DNA of 40,803 nucleotides, taken from the NCBI GenBank assembly GCA_910584345.1, contig CAJTZX010000039.1:1-40803 (forward strand). Reading direction: 5' to 3'. Positions 38,145 through 40,803 of the stretch are shown here, piece by piece (position 1 is the stretch's first letter; each line of letters starts with the position of its first letter). Under the pieces are notes generated by a model. It saw nothing but the letters and a program-made list of their open reading frames with translations. It was not told the DNA's origin and searched no databases. The translations under genes and the position numbers were made by a program. Origin of the DNA: an uncultured Eubacterium sp. GTDB lineage: Bacteria > Bacillota > Clostridia > Lachnospirales > Lachnospiraceae.

Positions 38145-40769
38145 ATGGCAAACAAATGGGTATATTTGTTCAGCGAAGGCAAGGCAGATATGCGTGAGCT
38201 GCTTGGCGGCAAAGGCGCAAACCTGGCAGAGATGACAAACCTCGGGCTTCCGGTTCCGCAGGGATTTACGATCACAACAGAAGCATGTACACAGTATTAT
38301 GAAGACGGCCGTGAAATCAATGAAGAAATCCAGGGCCAGATCAATGAGTACATTGTAAAGATGGAAGAGATCACAGGCAAGAAATTTGGTGATAAGGAAA
38401 ATCCATTGCTCGTATCTGTACGTTCCGGTGCAAGAGCTTCTATGCCTGGTATGATGGATACAATTTTAAACCTTGGTCTGAATGAGACGGTTGTGGAAGT
38501 TATCGCTGAGAAATCCGGCAACGCACGCTGGGCATGGGACTGCTACCGCAGATTTATCCAAATGTACTCTGACGTTGTTATGGAAGTAGGCAAAAAATAC
38601 TTCGAACAGCTCATTGACGAAATGAAAGAGAAAAAAGGCGTTACTTATGACGTAGACTTAACAGCTGACGATTTAAAAGAATTAGCTTCTCAGTTCAAGA
38701 ATGAATACAAAGCTAAGATCGGCTCCGACTTCCCAGATGATCCGAAGGAACAGTTAATGGGCGCAATCAAAGCCGTATTCCGTTCTTGGGACAACCCTCG
38801 TGCAAACGTATACCGCCGCGACAATGATATCCCTTATTCCTGGGGTACCGCTGTAAACGTACAGTCAATGGCATTCGGTAATATGGGTGATGACTGTGGT
38901 ACAGGTGTTGCATTTACACGTGATCCTGCAACCGGCGAAAGAAAACTTATGGGCGAGTTCCTTGTAAACGCACAGGGCGAAGACGTTGTTGCCGGTGTTC
39001 GTACACCAATGCCAATCGCTAAAATGGAACAAGAATTCCCAGAAGCATTCAAACAATTTACAGAAGTATGCAAGACTCTGGAAGATCATTACAGAGATAT
39101 GCAGGATATGGAATTTACAGTTGAAAATAAGAAGCTTTACATGCTTCAGACAAGAAACGGCAAAAGAACTGCTCAGGCTGCTTTAAAGATCGCATGTGAT
39201 CTTGTAGACGAAGGCATGAGAACAGAAGAAGAAGCAGTAGCAATGATCGATCCTCGTAACCTGGATACATTACTGCATCCACAGTTTGACGCAAAGGCAT
39301 TAAAGGCTGCTACTCCGGTAGGCAAAGGTCTTGGCGCTTCTCCAGGTGCTGCATGTGGTAAGATCGTATTCTCTGCTGAAGATGCTGTAGCATGGCATGA
39401 CAGAGGAGAAAAAGTCGTTCTGGTACGTCTGGAGACATCTCCTGAAGATATTACCGGTATGAAAGCATCTCAGGGTATTTTAACTGTCCGCGGTGGTATG
39501 ACATCTCACGCAGCAGTTGTTGCACGTGGTATGGGTACCTGCTGTGTATCCGGATGCGGCGACATCGCTATGGATGAAGAAAACAAGAAATTTACACTGG
39601 CTGGCAAAGAATATCATGAAGGAGACTTCATTTCTATTGATGGCTCTACCGGTAACATTTATGATGGCGAAATCCAGACCGTAGATGCTACGATCGCCGG
39701 AGAATTCGGAAGAATTATGGATTGGGCAGATAAATACAGAAGATTAAAAGTTCGTACAAATGCAGATACACCTGCAGATGCAAAAAAAGCGCGCGAGCTT
39801 GGAGCAGAAGGTATTGGTCTTTGCCGTACAGAGCATATGTTCTTCGAAGAAGACAGAATTGCTGCATTCCGTGAAATGATCTGTGCAGATACAGTAGAAG
39901 AAAGAGAAGCAGCGCTCGATAAGATTCTTCCATATCAGCAGGGCGATTTTGAAAAATTATACGAAGCTTTGGAAGGCTGCCCAGTAACCATTCGTTTCCT
40001 GGATCCGCCTCTTCATGAGTTCGTTCCAACAGAAGAAGAAGATATCGAAAAGCTTGCAAATGCTCAGAATAAATCTGTAGAAGAAATCAAGACTCTGATT
40101 GATTCTCTGCATGAGTTTAATCCGATGATGGGTCATCGTGGCTGCCGTCTTGCGGTAACATATCCGGAAATTGCAAAGATGCAGACAAAAGCTGTTATCC
40201 GCGCAGCAATCAACGTTCAGAAAGCACATGCTGACTGGACAGTAAAACCGGAAATCATGATTCCATTAATCTGTGATATCAAAGAGTTAAAGAATGTAAA
40301 GAAAGTTGTTGTAGAAACAGCGGACGCTGAAATCGCAGCAGCAGGCGTGAAGTTAGAATATGAAGTAGGTACAATGATCGAGATCCCAAGAGCAGCTCTT
40401 ACTGCTGACGAAATCGCATCTGAAGCTGATTTCTTCTGCTTCGGTACCAATGACCTGACACAGATGACATTTGGCTTCTCACGTGATGATTCCGGTAAGT
40501 TCCTGGACGCTTACTATGACGCTAAGATTTTTGAAAATGATCCGTTTGCAAAACTGGATCAGACAGGTGTTGGTAAGCTTATGGAAACAGCAATTAAGCT
40601 TGGTAAGCCAGTGAATGATAAGCTGCATGTTGGTATTTGCGGCGAGCATGGTGGAGATCCTTCTTCGGTTGAGTTCTGTCATAAGATTGGGTTAGATTAT
40701 GTGTCTTGCTCACCGTTCCGTGTGCCGATTGCGAGATTGGCTGCGGCGCAGGCGGCTATTAACAACTAG
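38145..40769 (+). CDS. ppdK: Pyruvate, phosphate dikinase
   Basis: 874 residues. It interconverts pyruvate, ATP and phosphate with PEP, AMP and pyrophosphate, a pyrophosphate-linked step in anaerobe glycolysis. The N-terminal ATP-grasp domain (GGKGANLAEM, SVRSGARASMPGMMDT) is followed by the phosphohistidine domain with His455 (GGMTSHAAVVARGMG). The C-terminal PEP-binding barrel has GLCRTEHMF and Cys832 (HVGICGEHGG). Numbering is almost that of the Clostridium symbiosum enzyme. AGGAGGA precedes the ATG by 8 bp. Codon use shifts to more C-ending codons than in neighbours, suggesting strong expression. It is monocistronic as far as seen. Confidence 0.97.
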   Translation: MANKWVYLFSEGKADMRELLGGKGANLAEMTNLGLPVPQGFTITTEACTQYYEDGREINEEIQGQINEYIVKMEEITGKKFGDKENPLLVSVRSGARASMPGMMDTILNLGLNETVVEVIAEKSGNARWAWDCYRRFIQMYSDVVMEVGKKYFEQLIDEMKEKKGVTYDVDLTADDLKELASQFKNEYKAKIGSDFPDDPKEQLMGAIKAVFRSWDNPRANVYRRDNDIPYSWGTAVNVQSMAFGNMGDDCGTGVAFTRDPATGERKLMGEFLVNAQGEDVVAGVRTPMPIAKMEQEFPEAFKQFTEVCKTLEDHYRDMQDMEFTVENKKLYMLQTRNGKRTAQAALKIACDLVDEGMRTEEEAVAMIDPRNLDTLLHPQFDAKALKAATPVGKGLGASPGAACGKIVFSAEDAVAWHDRGEKVVLVRLETSPEDITGMKASQGILTVRGGMTSHAAVVARGMGTCCVSGCGDIAMDEENKKFTLAGKEYHEGDFISIDGSTGNIYDGEIQTVDATIAGEFGRIMDWADKYRRLKVRTNADTPADAKKARELGAEGIGLCRTEHMFFEEDRIAAFREMICADTVEEREAALDKILPYQQGDFEKLYEALEGCPVTIRFLDPPLHEFVPTEEEDIEKLANAQNKSVEEIKTLIDSLHEFNPMMGHRGCRLAVTYPEIAKMQTKAVIRAAINVQKAHADWTVKPEIMIPLICDIKELKNVKKVVVETADAEIAAAGVKLEYEVGTMIEIPRAALTADEIASEADFFCFGTNDLTQMTFGFSRDDSGKFLDAYYDAKIFENDPFAKLDQTGVGKLMETAIKLGKPVNDKLHVGICGEHGGDPSSVEFCHKIGLDYVSCSPFRVPIARLAAAQAAINN

Positions 40770-40803
40770 AGGAATTAGACAACCCTATATTTACTTCTGT
40801 ACC

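Noticed and set aside
40770..40803. Sequence after ppdK
   Set aside because: Only 34 bases remain, with no hairpin or start codon that can be judged.

Overview
The window looks like chromosome of a spore-forming Clostridia bacterium, most likely Lachnospiraceae. Supporting evidence: an alpha/beta-type small acid-soluble spore protein, the order tig-clpP-clpX-lon-engB, era followed by a YqzL-like gene and recO, a MecA-type adaptor, an alpha2-type glycyl-tRNA synthetase, pyruvate phosphate dikinase, moderate-to-low GC, and strong AGGAGG-type ribosome binding sites. No tRNA, rRNA or CRISPR array was seen.

Layout. (1) About 1-1790 is the end of a Tn916/Tn1549-type integrative conjugative element: the 3' end of an unidentified gene, xis, int, then repeat-rich terminal DNA that stops just before a host low-molecular-weight phosphatase gene. 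(2) 1.8-8.5 kb holds single genes: phosphatase, a secreted subtilase with a large insertion in its catalytic domain, a DUF1653 protein, a CYTH protein, a DJ-1 protein, a secreted SGNH hydrolase and a spore protein gene with a sigma-G-like promoter. (3) 8.6-17.7 kb is a protein quality-control block (trigger factor, ClpP, ClpX, Lon) running into EngB and a zinc/manganese-type ABC transporter (binding protein, ATPase, permease). (4) 17.8-18.5 kb is a MecA-like adaptor.

(5) 18.6-20.7 kb is an accessory pocket. It has a very AT-rich pair of genes of unknown function (one secreted, one not) with its own consensus promoter and a 9-bp palindrome just downstream of the -10, followed by debris: a sorting-signal-like C-terminal tail without its gene, and a truncated large serine recombinase whose end runs into an unrelated membrane segment. 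(6) 20.8-24.8 kb: crotonase, a multidomain secreted cell-wall protein, MutY. (7) 24.8-25.3 kb is a gene-free gap with a GC-rich double hairpin, a Fur-like box and a 3 x 16-bp tandem repeat. (8) 25.3-27.8 kb: UDP-galactopyranose mutase, a family 2 glycosyltransferase and a small unknown gene, apparently one operon for galactofuranose-containing surface glycans. (9) 27.9-33.6 kb: a C_GCAxxG_C_C protein, a DUF1015 protein with a palindrome inside its promoter, an MscS channel and a large M16C zinc peptidase with a TTG start. (10) 33.7-40.8 kb: era, yqzL-like, recO, a lipoprotein, glyS, ppdK.

Nothing here is clearly a new defence or biosynthetic system. The best candidates for something undescribed are the operator-controlled gene pair at 18.8-19.9 kb, the double hairpin at 24.9 kb, and the subtilase insertion. 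All functions are read from sequence by eye; no search was run.
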